A stretch of DNA of 64,000 bases, from positions 1 through 64,000 of the forward strand of contig JAEUMJ010000075.1 in assembly GCA_016792865.1 (NCBI GenBank), in the 5' to 3' direction. Each line of letters starts with the position of its first letter. Within the stretch, counting starts at the first letter, position 1. Below, piece by piece: positions 26,175 to 35,730 of the stretch. The notes beneath the pieces were generated by a model that was given only the letters and a program-made list of their open reading frames with translations, was not told the origin of the DNA and did not search any database. Origin of the DNA: Hyphomicrobiales bacterium. GTDB lineage: Bacteria; Pseudomonadota; Alphaproteobacteria; Rhizobiales; Aestuariivirgaceae. Made by a program: the position numbers and the translations under genes.

Positions 26175-26468
26175 TCAGCCCTCGTCCAGGCTCAACTGTA
26201 CCGTCACCGTATCGCCAGGGCCGACTTTCGCGGCCTTGCGCACTTCGGCCTTCAGGGCGAGCAGGAAGGAACCGGACTTGCTGTCCGGGAAAACCGAAGT
26301 CTTCCAGGCGATGGCACCGATCCGCGCCTTGACCGCGACAGGCATGAAGCCCCTGGTGGGGCGAAAGAAGCGGATCGCCTCCGCGACATCGCCGGGCAGG
26401 GTGACGAAATGCCAGCCACCTTGCGCCGCATGCCGCCACACCGGGGCCGAAAACGAGAAGCGTTCCAT
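26175..26468 (-). CDS. DUF1905 domain protein
   Basis: 97 residues from the ATG at 26468 (26483 is an alternative). The pattern FSFSAPVWRH, GGWHFVTLPGDVAEAIR, then WKTSVFPDSKSGSFLLALKAEVRKAAKVGPGDTV is the DUF1905 beta-barrel, often found alone or before a YdeI-like domain. It is a small soluble protein with no assigned function. It lies downstream of the acs terminator and has its own start, so it is transcribed separately or by read-through. Confidence 0.82.
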   Translation of the reverse strand: MERFSFSAPVWRHAAQGGWHFVTLPGDVAEAIRFFRPTRGFMPVAVKARIGAIAWKTSVFPDSKSGSFLLALKAEVRKAAKVGPGDTVTVQLSLDEG

Positions 26469-26511
26469 GGCCCGTCCTAGCATGACTCCTGCCTCATGCT
26501 GACAGCAGCGC

Positions 26512-26544
26512 AAGAAAAAAGGCCCGCAATTGCTCACGGGCCTT
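26512..26544 (-). terminator. Intrinsic terminator of acs
   Basis: Read leftward, AAGGCCCG and CGGGCCTT (26537-26544 and 26519-26526) form the stem and are followed by a T run (complement of the A run at 26512-26520). It lies 27 bases past the acs stop. Confidence 0.9.
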
Positions 26545-26570
26545 GGAGTTTGGGAGGATGGGTGTTGCCG

Positions 26571-28514
26571 TCAGTGCCTGCGGTTCTGGCGGTTTTCGAT
26601 CAGGTCATCGACCACCGTCGGGTCGGCGAGTGTCGAGGTATCGCCCAGGGCGCCGAACTCGTCCTCGGCGATCTTGCGCAGGATGCGGCGCATGATCTTG
26701 CCGGAGCGCGTCTTGGGCAGGCCCGGCGCAAACTGGATCTTGTCAGGGGTTGCAAGCGGTCCGATTTCCTTGCGCACGTGGGCCACAAGCTCCTTGCGCA
26801 ACTCATCGTCACCCACTTCATCCTTCATCAGGGTCACGTAGCAGTATATGCCCTGGCCCTTGATGTCGTGCGGGTAGCCCACGACGGCAGCTTCCGACAC
26901 CTTGGCGTGGGAGACGAGCGCCGATTCCACTTCGGCCGTGCCGAGACGGTGGCCGGACACATTGATCACGTCATCGACGCGGCCGGTGATCCAGTAATAG
27001 CCGTCGGCATCGCGGCGGCAGCCGTCGCCGGTGAAGTACATGTTCTTGTAGGCCGAGAAATAGGTCTGCACGAAGCGCTCGTGATCACCGTAAACGGTGC
27101 GGGCCTGACCCGGCCAGGAATCGAGGATCACCAGATTGCCGGAGTTCTCGCCTTCCAGGATCGCGCCTTTCTCGTCCACAAGGGCGGGCTGGCAGCCGAA
27201 GAACGGCCGCGTCGCCGATCCGGGCTTGAGCTTGGTGGCACCCGGCAAAGGCGTGATGAGGATGCCGCCGGTTTCCGTTTGCCACCACGTATCCACGATG
27301 GGGCAACGCTCGTCACCCACCACCCGGTAATACCATTCCCAGGCTTCCGGATTGATCGGCTCACCCACGGAGCCCAGCAGGCGCAGCGACTTGCGCGAGG
27401 TGTGCGTGACCGAGTCATCGCCCAACTGCATGAGGGCGCGGATGGCAGTGGGTGCGGTGTACAGGATGTTGACCTGATGCTTGTCCACCACATCCCAGAA
27501 GCGCGAGGCTGAGGGATAGTTGGGAACGCCTTCGAACATCAGCGTGGTTGCGCCGTTCGCCAGCGGCCCATAGACGATGTAGCTGTGGCCCGTGACCCAG
27601 CCCACGTCAGCGGTGCACCAGTAGATGTCGCCGTCATGATAATCGAAGACATACTCATGGGTCATGGCGGCATAGACGAGATAACCGCCTGTCGTGTGCA
27701 GCACGCCCTTGGGCTTGCCGGTGGAGCCGGAGGTATAAAGGATGAAGAGCGGATCTTCGGCCTTCATCTTCTCCGGCTTGCAGTCGGCGGAGGCCGTGGC
27801 CATTTCCTCATGATACCAGATGTCGCGGCCCTTTTCCCACGACACCTGGCCGCCGGTACGGCGGACCACCAGCACCTTGGCGGATGAACCCGTCTTGGCG
27901 AGGGCGGCGTCGGTGTTGGCCTTGAGCGGCACCTTGCGGCCACCGCGCAGGCCCTCGTCGGCAGTGATGATGAAGTGCGATTTCGCATCTTCGATGCGGC
28001 CCGCGAGGCTTTCCGGCGAAAAGCCGCCGAAGACGATGGAGTGCACCGCGCCGATGCGGGTGCAGGCCAGCATGGCATAGGCCGCTTCCGGGATCATCGG
28101 CAGGTAGATGGTGACGCGGTCACCCTTCTTGACGCCGTGCTTCTTCATCACATTGGCGAGCTTGCAGACCTGGGTGTGCAGCTCGTTGTAGGTGATCTTC
28201 TTGTCGTCGTAGGGGTTGTCGCCTTCCCAGATGATGGCGACCTGATTGCCGCGCTTCTTCAGGTGGCGGTCGATGCAGTTGTGGGAGACGTTGAGAACGC
28301 CGTCTTCATACCACTTGATCGAAACCTTGTCGGGGGCGAAGGTCGTGTTCTTGACCTTCTTGGGAGCCTTGAACCAATCGAGGCGCTTCGCCTGTTTGGC
28401 CCAGAACTTCACGGGGTCTTTCACCGACTCCGCATACATGCGCTTGTAACCGGCATCATCAACCCAGGCGCGCTTTTTCCACGCTGCCGGAACCGGATAG
28501 ACTCTCTCGGACAT
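26571..28514 (-). CDS. acs: Acetyl-CoA synthetase
   Basis: 647 residues of the ANL superfamily, making acetyl-CoA from acetate, ATP and CoA through acetyl-AMP. The P-loop [15 protein letters not shown] is near residue 265, the adenylate region includes TWWQTETGG, the hinge is [17 protein letters not shown], and the acetylatable Lys is in TRSGKIMRR near the C-terminus, so Pat/CobB-type control is likely. The start ATG at 28514 (MSERVYPV) has GGAGG ten bases before it. A CrbS/CrbR-like pair lies 4 kb to the left and may regulate it. Confidence 0.96.
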   Translation of the reverse strand: MSERVYPVPAAWKKRAWVDDAGYKRMYAESVKDPVKFWAKQAKRLDWFKAPKKVKNTTFAPDKVSIKWYEDGVLNVSHNCIDRHLKKRGNQVAIIWEGDNPYDDKKITYNELHTQVCKLANVMKKHGVKKGDRVTIYLPMIPEAAYAMLACTRIGAVHSIVFGGFSPESLAGRIEDAKSHFIITADEGLRGGRKVPLKANTDAALAKTGSSAKVLVVRRTGGQVSWEKGRDIWYHEEMATASADCKPEKMKAEDPLFILYTSGSTGKPKGVLHTTGGYLVYAAMTHEYVFDYHDGDIYWCTADVGWVTGHSYIVYGPLANGATTLMFEGVPNYPSASRFWDVVDKHQVNILYTAPTAIRALMQLGDDSVTHTSRKSLRLLGSVGEPINPEAWEWYYRVVGDERCPIVDTWWQTETGGILITPLPGATKLKPGSATRPFFGCQPALVDEKGAILEGENSGNLVILDSWPGQARTVYGDHERFVQTYFSAYKNMYFTGDGCRRDADGYYWITGRVDDVINVSGHRLGTAEVESALVSHAKVSEAAVVGYPHDIKGQGIYCYVTLMKDEVGDDELRKELVAHVRKEIGPLATPDKIQFAPGLPKTRSGKIMRRILRKIAEDEFGALGDTSTLADPTVVDDLIENRQNRRH

Positions 28515-28617
28515 AGACGTCATTCCTCCCATTCATGCCGGATTATGTCATGCTTATCGGCTTTCGGGTCTATAGCTTGCAATCCGACTCCTGTCTAAGG
28601 CCGAGGTCTGATTCCCC

Positions 28618-29523
28618 ATGCTGGCGCTGCGCCACGTCCTCTATTTTGTCGCCCTTGGCCTGTTCTGGGGGATTTCTCCCAGCCTTTACAAGTATTGGGG
28701 CGAGTCCGGCGTGCCGGTGAGCCATGTCATCTGCTACACGGGGCTTGGCCTCGCCTTGTTCCTTTTCCTGATGTCGCGCCTGAAGGAAGGACTGTGGAAC
28801 GTCAGCGGACCCCTGTTCCGCTATGGCCTGGTGTGTGCCGTCCTGATGAACGTGCCATTCGCCTGGTCGCTGACGCTGGCGCGGCATGTGCCGGCACCGG
28901 AACTGGCCATCGTCTTTTCCGTATCGCCCATCGTGAGCTTCATCGTGGGGGCGGCGACCGGGCGTGATCCCTTCACGGCGCGGCGCGTGCTCGCCATCGC
29001 CTTCGGCTTCGCGGCATCCACCATCCTGGTGCTGACCCGCGAGGGCATGGTGAGCGGACAGGTGTCGTGGTGGCTGGTGGCAGCCTTCATCAACCCGCTG
29101 CTCTGGGCCTCATACAACTGGTATGCCCAAACCAACTGGCCGAAGGAGGGGACAACCTTCTCGGTGGGGGCAGCGGAGTCGCTTCTCTCCGGCCTCCTGG
29201 CACTGCCCTTCGTGCTTGTCATGGCGCCGCCATGGGCCACCGGCTACTCGGGAACATCAGCGTGGTGGAGCCTGGTCTTCGCAACGGCCATGTGGCTGGC
29301 GGAGCGGATTTCCTTCTTCACCCTCATCCGGGAACGGGGCGCAAGCTACACCTCGCAAGCCGTCTATCTCTCAACCCCTGCCGCAGTGTTCATCGCCATG
29401 TATTTCTTCGGCGGCGCAGGTGACGTGTGGCTGTGGTTCTCGCTCGCGCTCCTGATGGTGGCGCTCTACCTCAACAACAGCGGGCAGCCCGTCAGGCGAG
29501 ACGCCATACTGCAGTCTTCTTGA
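28618..29523 (+). CDS. EamA/DMT-superfamily transporter
   Basis: 301 residues with ten hydrophobic helices arranged as two EamA-type repeats (first helix LYFVALGLFWGISPSLYKY; second repeat begins around WWLVAAFINPLLWASYNWY). This is the drug/metabolite transporter fold, which exports or imports small metabolites; the substrate is unknown. Divergent from acs, with about 100 bases between. The 3' end overlaps the next gene on the opposite strand by 32 bases. Confidence 0.87.
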   Translation: MLALRHVLYFVALGLFWGISPSLYKYWGESGVPVSHVICYTGLGLALFLFLMSRLKEGLWNVSGPLFRYGLVCAVLMNVPFAWSLTLARHVPAPELAIVFSVSPIVSFIVGAATGRDPFTARRVLAIAFGFAASTILVLTREGMVSGQVSWWLVAAFINPLLWASYNWYAQTNWPKEGTTFSVGAAESLLSGLLALPFVLVMAPPWATGYSGTSAWWSLVFATAMWLAERISFFTLIRERGASYTSQAVYLSTPAAVFIAMYFFGGAGDVWLWFSLALLMVALYLNNSGQPVRRDAILQSS

Positions 29524-30142
29524 TCTCCGCATCTTCAAGCTCGCGGGTCACCGGCACGGAGTAATGCGCAATGGCGCGTAGCCTGTCTTTCGGCAGGTAG
29601 CTGCGCCCCGGATCGCCGATCAGCACGTCCGTTCCGCGGGCCTGCGCCTTCTCGAGCCAGGCGTAACACCGGCCCGCAAGCCCTTGTTCATAAAACAAGT
29701 CTCCGACGAGGATGACATCCGCCTCAGGGGGCGGAGAGGAGAGAAGATCCTCCGCCGTCACCGCCAGGGTCTGGTCATTGCAGGCCGCATTGATGGCGAT
29801 GGCCGCCACCGAGAAGGCGTCGATATCGGCTGCGAGGACGGATGCCGCTCCCGCCTTCATCGCCGCAATCCCCACCAGCCCCGAACCGGAAGCAAGATCG
29901 ATCACGCGCTTGCCCCGCACCACCAGCGGCTCATCCAGAAGGTGGCGTGCCAGTGCCTGGCCGCCGGCCCATGCAAACGCCCAGAAGGGCGGCGGCAGGC
30001 CGATCTCGCCCAGCTCCTCCTCCGTCTTCTGCCAGATGGGCAGGGCTTCATGTGCGAGGTGGAGGCGAACCTCCGGCACCAGTGGCGGCGAGAGGATTTC
30101 CGTATTGGCGCGAACGAAGTGCGCGCGGTCCTCCGGCGTCAT
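29492..30142 (-). CDS. Class I methyltransferase, ETF-beta lysine methyltransferase-like
   Basis: 216 residues with methyltransferase motif I VIDLASGSGLVGIAAMKAG, ADIDAFSVAAIAINA and the post-II motif DVILVGDLFYEQ. The N-terminal LPPPFWAFAWAGGQALAR is typical of the family that includes eukaryotic ETFBKMT and its alphaproteobacterial homologue, which methylates lysines on electron-transfer flavoprotein beta and ribosomal L7/L12. Other members are annotated only as nicotinamide N-methyltransferase-like. Its ATG overlaps the EVE gene stop, placing it last in the tsaD operon. Confidence 0.82.
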   Translation of the reverse strand: MTPEDRAHFVRANTEILSPPLVPEVRLHLAHEALPIWQKTEEELGEIGLPPPFWAFAWAGGQALARHLLDEPLVVRGKRVIDLASGSGLVGIAAMKAGAASVLAADIDAFSVAAIAINAACNDQTLAVTAEDLLSSPPPEADVILVGDLFYEQGLAGRCYAWLEKAQARGTDVLIGDPGRSYLPKDRLRAIAHYSVPVTRELEDAEIKKTAVWRLA

Positions 30143-30573
30143 GTCGCCATCCGGGCGGGGTCGAGGCCGGCCATGGTGCAGATGTGGCGGAACTCCTCCG
30201 GGGTGACCGGCTGCACCGAAAGGCGCGAGTTGTTGACCAGCACCATCCTGGCAAGCGGCTTTTCGAGCTTGATCTCATCCAGCGTCACGGGCTTCGCCGC
30301 GGCTGCAACGGCGCGTACGTCAACGCATTCCCACGCCGGAACATCAGCCGTCGAATCCGGATGGACCTCCCGGCAGACCTCAACCACGCCCACCACCGCC
30401 TTGCCGATGTTGGAGTGATAGAAGAAGCCGCGCTCGCCCAGCTTCATGGCCCGCATGTTGTTGCGGGCCTGATAGTTGCGCACGCCGGTCCATTCCTCGC
30501 CGGCTGCACCCTTCTTCACAAGGTCGTCGAAAGAGAAGACATCCGGCTCCGACTTGAAAAGCCAGAAGGCCAT
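30139..30573 (-). CDS. EVE domain protein (PUA-like)
   Basis: 144 residues matching the EVE fold: FWLFKSEPDVFSFDDL at the start, WTGVRNYQARNNMRAMKLGERGFFYHS, GVVEVCREVHPDS and LVNNSRLSVQPVTPEEF. EVE domains bind modified bases in DNA or RNA and are related to YTH and PUA domains. The start ATG at 30573 is preceded by GGAGG and overlaps the YciI stop. Part of the leftward tsaD operon. Confidence 0.92.
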   Translation of the reverse strand: MAFWLFKSEPDVFSFDDLVKKGAAGEEWTGVRNYQARNNMRAMKLGERGFFYHSNIGKAVVGVVEVCREVHPDSTADVPAWECVDVRAVAAAAKPVTLDEIKLEKPLARMVLVNNSRLSVQPVTPEEFRHICTMAGLDPARMAT

Positions 30574-30857
30574 CACTTCGCCTCCGGGTTCTTGATGAGC
30601 CATTTCCACGGACGGATATCGACGGAGGCGAAGAGGCCCGCCTGCGCGTAAGGGTCTGCGGCGGCGATGCTCCTGGCTTCGGCCAGATCCTTCGCCTCGA
30701 TGATGACGAGGCTGCCATTGGGATTGCCCGCATCGTCGAGGAAGGGGCCGGCGCCCTTCACGGCCACCTTCTCAAGATAGGCGAGGTGGGCGGGCCGCGT
30801 GGCCATGCGCAGGTCGAGGCTTCCCGGCTTGTCGGTGCAGATGATGACAAAGAGCAT
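30573..30857 (-). CDS. YciI-family protein
   Basis: 94 residues of the ferredoxin-like YciI fold: LFVIICTDKPGSLDLRMATRPAHLAYLE with the family His near 24, GPFLDDAGNPNGSLVIIEA and the DPYAQAGLFASVDIRPW strand. YciI proteins have a conserved His-Asp pair suggesting a small enzymatic role but no settled reaction. It sits 14 bases after gpsA and overlaps the EVE gene. Confidence 0.92.
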   Translation of the reverse strand: MLFVIICTDKPGSLDLRMATRPAHLAYLEKVAVKGAGPFLDDAGNPNGSLVIIEAKDLAEARSIAAADPYAQAGLFASVDIRPWKWLIKNPEAK

Positions 30858-30871
30858 GTTCTTCTCCAGCT

Positions 30872-31774
30872 TCAGGTTTCGGACTTGAGGGGTCGCGCCA
30901 GCAGGCGGTTGATTTCGTCTTCAGGTGACGAGCCTTGGTCAAGGATGGCATGAACCGCTGCGACGATGGGCATGTCGATGCCGTGACGGCGGGCGAGATC
31001 GACAGCCACCTGCGCGGTGTATGCACCTTCGACCGTTCCCGTGGTGGCGCTGACTGCCGCCGCTGCCGTTGCGCCCCTGCCGATCCGGTAGCCCGCGGAA
31101 TAGTTGCGCGACTGGGGCGAGGTCGAGGTGAGGAGCAGGTCGCCCAGTCCTGAAAGGCCCATCAGCGTGTCGGGCCTTGCGCCAAGGGCGCGCCCGAAGC
31201 GCGAGAGTTCGGCAAAGCTCCGCGTGACGAGGGCGGCGCGGGCGCTGTCACCGAGGTTGCGGCCATCGGAAATGCCACAGGCAATCGCGAGCACGTTCTT
31301 CATGGCGCCCCCGATGGCGACGCCCGTGATGTCGTCCGAGCCATAGATGCGGAAGTGCGGACGGCTAAGGTCTCTTGCCCATGCGTTCGCCTGTGCCAGG
31401 TCGGGCGCCGCCATGGTGACGGCTGTGGGCTTTCCCGCCAGGACATCGGCGGCAAAACTGGGGCCGGAGAGCATGAGGGCGGGATGTCCCGGCGCGACGG
31501 CCCTCACCACCTCGTGCATGAAGGCGCCGCTGCCACGCTCTATTCCCTTGGCGGAAATGATGACGGCTGCCAATTTCGGAAGCGGGACGGCCTCCAGCAC
31601 CTGACGCACCGCCTGGGCCGGAACGGCGACAATGACCGCTTCCGCATCAGTGGCAAGCCGCGCGTCCGGAGCCTTCCTGCTCCACACCGCAACATCGTGG
31701 CCCGCATCGCGCGCCACCTGGGCCAGCGCCAGGCCCCACGCGCCGCCACCCAGAACCCTGATCCTCCGCTTCAT
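30872..31774 (-). CDS. gpsA: Glycerol-3-phosphate dehydrogenase [NAD(P)+]
   Basis: 300 residues. The Rossmann motif [13 protein letters not shown] is at the N-terminus, with [15 protein letters not shown] and the catalytic-domain segment [23 protein letters not shown]. It reduces dihydroxyacetone phosphate to sn-glycerol 3-phosphate for phospholipid synthesis. Start ATG overlaps the tsaD stop by four bases (ATGA), so it is translated from the tsaD mRNA. Confidence 0.95.
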   Translation of the reverse strand: MKRRIRVLGGGAWGLALAQVARDAGHDVAVWSRKAPDARLATDAEAVIVAVPAQAVRQVLEAVPLPKLAAVIISAKGIERGSGAFMHEVVRAVAPGHPALMLSGPSFAADVLAGKPTAVTMAAPDLAQANAWARDLSRPHFRIYGSDDITGVAIGGAMKNVLAIACGISDGRNLGDSARAALVTRSFAELSRFGRALGARPDTLMGLSGLGDLLLTSTSPQSRNYSAGYRIGRGATAAAAVSATTGTVEGAYTAQVAVDLARRHGIDMPIVAAVHAILDQGSSPEDEINRLLARPLKSET

Positions 31775-32865
31775 GCCTTTGCTCCGAGGCGCCCCCTGCC
31801 GACGGCCGGGGGAGATACGGTATCGAGCGGCCAGCGGGCACGGGCGGCAACGTCAAGCCCGTCACTGAAGCCCAGTGCAAGACGCTCGGCTCCCGCCCAG
31901 GCGATCATGGCGGCATTATCCGTACACAGATGAAATGGCGGCACCATCAGGCTGAATCCCTGTGCCGCCGCGACCTCGGTGAAGGTGGCTCGCAGCCTGG
32001 CATTGGCCGCCACGCCGCCCGCCACCACGAAAGCCGGCGTCGCGGCTTCGGGGCACGCCTCGCGGAACATCGCCATGGCGCGGCGGGTGCGGTCGGCCAG
32101 TGTTTCGCTCACCGCCCGCTCGAAGGAGGCGCAGATATCGGCCCGGACCTGATCGGTGACGGCGTCCTGCGCCTGAACGATTTCGCGCACTGCGGTTTTC
32201 AGGCCGGAGAATGAGAAGTCGCATCCGGCCCGGCCCTTCAGGGGGCGGGGAAGGTCGAAGCGGGTGTTGTCGCCGGATTTGGCGAGTGCCTCGACCTGCG
32301 GCCCGCCGGGATAGCCAAGGCCGAGGAGTTTGGCCGTCTTGTCGAAAGCCTCGCCTAGCGCATCGTCAATGGTGGTGCCAAGGCGGGTGTAGTCGCCCAC
32401 GCCCTTCACGAGCTGGAACTGGGTGTGCCCGCCGGAGATGAGCAGCAGCAGGTAGGGGAAGGGGCAGGGGCCCAAGAGGCGCGGGGTGAGGGCATGGCCT
32501 TCGAGATGATTGACGGCAATGAAGGGAAGGTTCTGGGCCAGCGCAAAGCCCTTGCCGAAGGTATGGCCCACCAGCAGCCCGCCCATGAGTCCGGGGCCGG
32601 CGGTTGCCGCGACAGCCGAAAGATCAGCGGCTTGCAGCCCGGCCTCGTCCAGCGCCTGCCGCGCCAGCGCCCCCAGGTGGCGGATATGGGCACGGGCGGC
32701 AACTTCCGGCACCACCCCGCCATAGGGCGCGTGATCCTTCACCTGCGAAAGCACGACATTGCTCAGGATGGCACCCCGGCCATCGGCCTCGCGGCGCACC
32801 ACCGCTGCGGCGGTCTCGTCGCAGGACGTTTCAAGGCCAAGAATGAGGGTTGGGGCTGCGGCCAT
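31771..32865 (-). CDS. tsaD: tRNA N6-adenosine threonylcarbamoyltransferase TsaD
   Basis: 364 residues. TsaD transfers threonylcarbamoyl from its AMP adduct to A37 of ANN-decoding tRNAs, with TsaB and TsaE. The metal ligands are visible in HIRHLGALA (first His region) and [11 protein letters not shown], with LISGGHTQF and the ATP site [15 protein letters not shown] and [10 protein letters not shown]. The start ATG at 32865 ([18 protein letters not shown]) gives the normal length; the frame extends upstream into the divergent hemC promoter. First gene of the operon. Confidence 0.95.
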   Translation of the reverse strand: MAAAPTLILGLETSCDETAAAVVRREADGRGAILSNVVLSQVKDHAPYGGVVPEVAARAHIRHLGALARQALDEAGLQAADLSAVAATAGPGLMGGLLVGHTFGKGFALAQNLPFIAVNHLEGHALTPRLLGPCPFPYLLLLISGGHTQFQLVKGVGDYTRLGTTIDDALGEAFDKTAKLLGLGYPGGPQVEALAKSGDNTRFDLPRPLKGRAGCDFSFSGLKTAVREIVQAQDAVTDQVRADICASFERAVSETLADRTRRAMAMFREACPEAATPAFVVAGGVAANARLRATFTEVAAAQGFSLMVPPFHLCTDNAAMIAWAGAERLALGFSDGLDVAARARWPLDTVSPPAVGRGRLGAKA

Positions 32866-32939
32866 GAGTCCGGCTGGCTTGTGAACAGGGAAATGAAATA
32901 GGGATTGCCGCTGTAGCATCCGGAACTTAGACTTTGCAA

Positions 32940-33860
32940 ATGACCAAAATACGTATCGGCACCCGCGGTTCACCCCTTGCCCTCGCCCAGGCCCACGAAA
33001 CCAGGGAACGTCTTGTGAAGGCCCATGGCCTCTCCCCTGATGATTTCGAGATCACCGTCATCACCACCACCGGCGACCGCATCCGCGACCGGCCCCTGTC
33101 CGAGATCGGCGGCAAGGGCCTGTTCACGAAAGAAATCGAAGAGGCCCTGTTTGCCAAGACGATCGACCTTGCGGTTCATTCCATGAAGGACATGCCCGCC
33201 GTGCTTCCGGCAGGGCTGGCCTTTGCCGCCACGCTTCCCCGCGAAGATGCCCGCGACGCGCTGATCAGCCTCACGGCAACATCCCTCAAGGGCATGAAGC
33301 AAGGCGCGGTTCTGGGATCTTCCTCGGTGCGACGTTCGGCACAGGCCCTTCGCCTCCGCCCCGACCTTCAGGTGGTGCAGTTCCGCGGCAATGTGGAAAC
33401 GCGCCTGCGCAAGCTTGCCGATGGTGTTGCCGACGCCAGCTTTCTCGCCGTTGCGGGTTTGCGCCGCCTGGGGTTGACGCAGCACATCGCCGCCGTCATC
33501 CCCATGGAGGAGATGCTGCCTGCCATTGCCCAGGGGGCAATCGGCATCGAGATCCGCGACGGTGACGAGAAGATCGCAAGGCTGCTTGCGCCCATCAACC
33601 ATGCAGAGTCGGCTACGGCCATGGCCTGTGAACGCGCCTTCCTCGCCGCCCTCGACGGGTCGTGCCGCACGCCCATTGCCGGTCATGCGCGGCTGGTTGA
33701 CGGCCGCCTGCATTTCCGTGGCGAGACACTCACGCTCGACGGCAAGAAGGTCTTTGCAGCGGAACGCAGCGGCGCGCCCTCCGACGCTGCCCGCATGGGC
33801 GCCGACGCAGCCGCCGAAGTGAAGGCGAACGGCGGCAGCCTGATCGTTGGCGCCATCTGA
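32940..33860 (+). CDS. hemC: Hydroxymethylbilane synthase
   Basis: 306 residues. It polymerises four porphobilinogen units into hydroxymethylbilane on a dipyrromethane cofactor bound to Cys242 ([10 protein letters not shown]). Other conserved parts are [35 protein letters not shown] and [13 protein letters not shown] at 32940 is the start; an in-frame TTG lies six bases earlier. First gene of the heme operon hemC-hemD-Mic60-hemY and divergent from tsaD. Confidence 0.96.
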   Translation: MTKIRIGTRGSPLALAQAHETRERLVKAHGLSPDDFEITVITTTGDRIRDRPLSEIGGKGLFTKEIEEALFAKTIDLAVHSMKDMPAVLPAGLAFAATLPREDARDALISLTATSLKGMKQGAVLGSSSVRRSAQALRLRPDLQVVQFRGNVETRLRKLADGVADASFLAVAGLRRLGLTQHIAAVIPMEEMLPAIAQGAIGIEIRDGDEKIARLLAPINHAESATAMACERAFLAALDGSCRTPIAGHARLVDGRLHFRGETLTLDGKKVFAAERSGAPSDAARMGADAAAEVKANGGSLIVGAI

Positions 33861-33864
33861 TCCG

Positions 33865-34575
33865 ATGCGTCTCATCCTCACGCGGCCGGAGAAGGACGCA
33901 AGGCCGCTTGCGGAAAAATTGCAGGCGCTGGGCCATGAGGCCATCATCTTGCCGCTGCTTGAAATCGTGCCGCGCAGGGGTGTGGTGATTCCTGCCGCGC
34001 AGTATCAGGCCGTCTGCATCACCAGTGCCAATGGCCTTGCGAATGCGTCCTTGCTGGATGGTTTGAAGCACACCCGGCTCCTGTGCGTCGGACCGCAATC
34101 GGCGGCTGCGGCACGGGCGGCAGGGTTCACCGACGTGACGGCGGCGGGTGGTGATGTGGCCGGCCTCACCGCCTTCATTGCCGGTCATCTCAAGCCATCC
34201 GACGGGCCGCTGCTCTATCTTTCGGGCGCTGCCACATCGGGCGATCTTGAGGGACGGTTGCAGCGAGAGGGATTTCCTGTCACGCGGGTGATCAGCTATG
34301 ACGCCGTTTCGACAACGCCGCAGGATCTTGCCCATGCCGTAACCACAGCGAGTGCGGTTCTGCTGTACTCGCCGCGCACCGCCAGGCTGTGGGTGGAGCA
34401 GATTGAAAGATCCTCACTCGCACATCATATGCTTGGCATGACCCATCTTTGCCTGTCGCAAGCCGTTGCCGCGGTGCTTCCCGACGCCTGGCCGCGCCGG
34501 GTTGCGGCGGTGCCGGAAGAAGCCGCGATGCTTGCGGCGCTGGAAAGTCTTGAACCTTCGGGCGAACAGGAATAG
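33865..34575 (+). CDS. hemD: Uroporphyrinogen-III synthase
   Basis: 236 residues. HemD closes hydroxymethylbilane with inversion of ring D. It is a poorly conserved family; recognisable features are the N-terminal RLILTRPEKDARPLAEKLQALGHE, AVCITSANGLANA, and LLYLSGAATSGDLEGRL. The start at 33865 is four bases past the hemC stop. Position between hemC and Mic60 supports the assignment. Confidence 0.88.
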   Translation: MRLILTRPEKDARPLAEKLQALGHEAIILPLLEIVPRRGVVIPAAQYQAVCITSANGLANASLLDGLKHTRLLCVGPQSAAAARAAGFTDVTAAGGDVAGLTAFIAGHLKPSDGPLLYLSGAATSGDLEGRLQREGFPVTRVISYDAVSTTPQDLAHAVTTASAVLLYSPRTARLWVEQIERSSLAHHMLGMTHLCLSQAVAAVLPDAWPRRVAAVPEEAAMLAALESLEPSGEQE

Positions 34576-34585
34576 CCCTAATCCC

Positions 34586-35728
34586 ATGAGTAACGACGCT
34601 GACACATCACCAGTCAAGCCGACGGTGATCGACCTCGATCCCGACGATGTGAGAGACGATTCCGGCCCCCCCAGAACGGAGTCCGGAACACCCAATCCGC
34701 CGGAGGAACCGCCACCGCCGCCGCCTGCGCGTGAGAGCCGCACCTCCTATCGCAGCGCCGCGTTTGTCGCGGCCCTCGCAATCGGCGCCATTGCGGGAGG
34801 CTGGGCCTATCGCGACCTGATCTCATCCTATTTCCCCAGCGACAATGTGAAGGCGCTCTCCGACCGCGTGGACATTCTCGGCAAGGGCCACGAGGAATTC
34901 GCCACCAGGATGCAGGGCCTCGAACGGCTGACGGCGCAACTCACCACCGACGTGAATGAGCTTGAGGCATCGGCAACCGCGACGTCCGTCACCTCCAAGA
35001 CACTCACCGACGATCTCGCCGCGACACGGCAGAGCCTCGCGGCACTTCAATCCGCACTCGATGAAACGAAGACGGCAGTGGCCGCCATCGGTTCGCAGGC
35101 ACCGGCGTCCGGCAGCGGCAGCATGGCACCGGCCAATCTCCCCGCCGATGTTGCGGCACGGCTTGCGGCACTGGAGCAGGATGTTGCCGCGCTGAAGGCG
35201 CAGAAGACGGGCAACGTTGACAGGGCGGCGCTCACGCAAACGATTTCCGATCTCAAGGCCAAGATCGAAGCGGGCACGTCCTTCGCGGACGAGAGTGATC
35301 GCATCGTGCGGTTGCTCCCGGCGGCGGGCGGGCTTGACGTGATCTCGGCCCATGCCGCCACGGGCCTTCCCAACGCCAGGGGCCTGGCCACCGAGCTTTC
35401 TGCCCTGAAGCCGGAGCTGCCCACGCCGGAGGTGCAGATCGTTCCTTCCGAACCCGGCATCTGGGACCGCATCGGCGAGATGCTGTCTTCCGTCATCACC
35501 ATCCGTGATCTCGATGCGGTGAACTGGCAGCAGGTGGCCGAGAAGGCCATTGCCTTCGCGGATGCGGGGGACCTTCCCCAGGCCATTGCCGCCATCGATG
35601 AACAGGAGGCCACCATTCCGCCCAGGCTCCAGCAATGGCGCGACAGGGCGGCCCAACGCCTCGCCCTTGAAACGGCACTCGCATCCGTCGCCGCTGCGGC
35701 GGACCGGGTGCAGAATGCAGGCCCCTGA
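34586..35728 (+). CDS. Mitofilin/Mic60-like inner-membrane protein
   Basis: 380 residues: a Pro-rich acidic N-terminus, one membrane helix (about 52-75, AAFVAALAIGAIAGGWAY), a long coiled coil (about 85-230), and a C-terminal mitofilin-signature region (about 290-370; NWQQVAEKAIAFADAGDLPQAIAAIDEQEATIPPRL broken here for length). Alphaproteobacterial Mic60 is the ancestor of the MICOS crista-junction protein and shapes intracytoplasmic membranes. Location between hemD and hemY is the conserved context for it. The start ATG at 34586 follows hemD by 10 bases. Confidence 0.88.
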   Translation: MSNDADTSPVKPTVIDLDPDDVRDDSGPPRTESGTPNPPEEPPPPPPARESRTSYRSAAFVAALAIGAIAGGWAYRDLISSYFPSDNVKALSDRVDILGKGHEEFATRMQGLERLTAQLTTDVNELEASATATSVTSKTLTDDLAATRQSLAALQSALDETKTAVAAIGSQAPASGSGSMAPANLPADVAARLAALEQDVAALKAQKTGNVDRAALTQTISDLKAKIEAGTSFADESDRIVRLLPAAGGLDVISAHAATGLPNARGLATELSALKPELPTPEVQIVPSEPGIWDRIGEMLSSVITIRDLDAVNWQQVAEKAIAFADAGDLPQAIAAIDEQEATIPPRLQQWRDRAAQRLALETALASVAAAADRVQNAGP

Positions 35729-35730
35729 CC

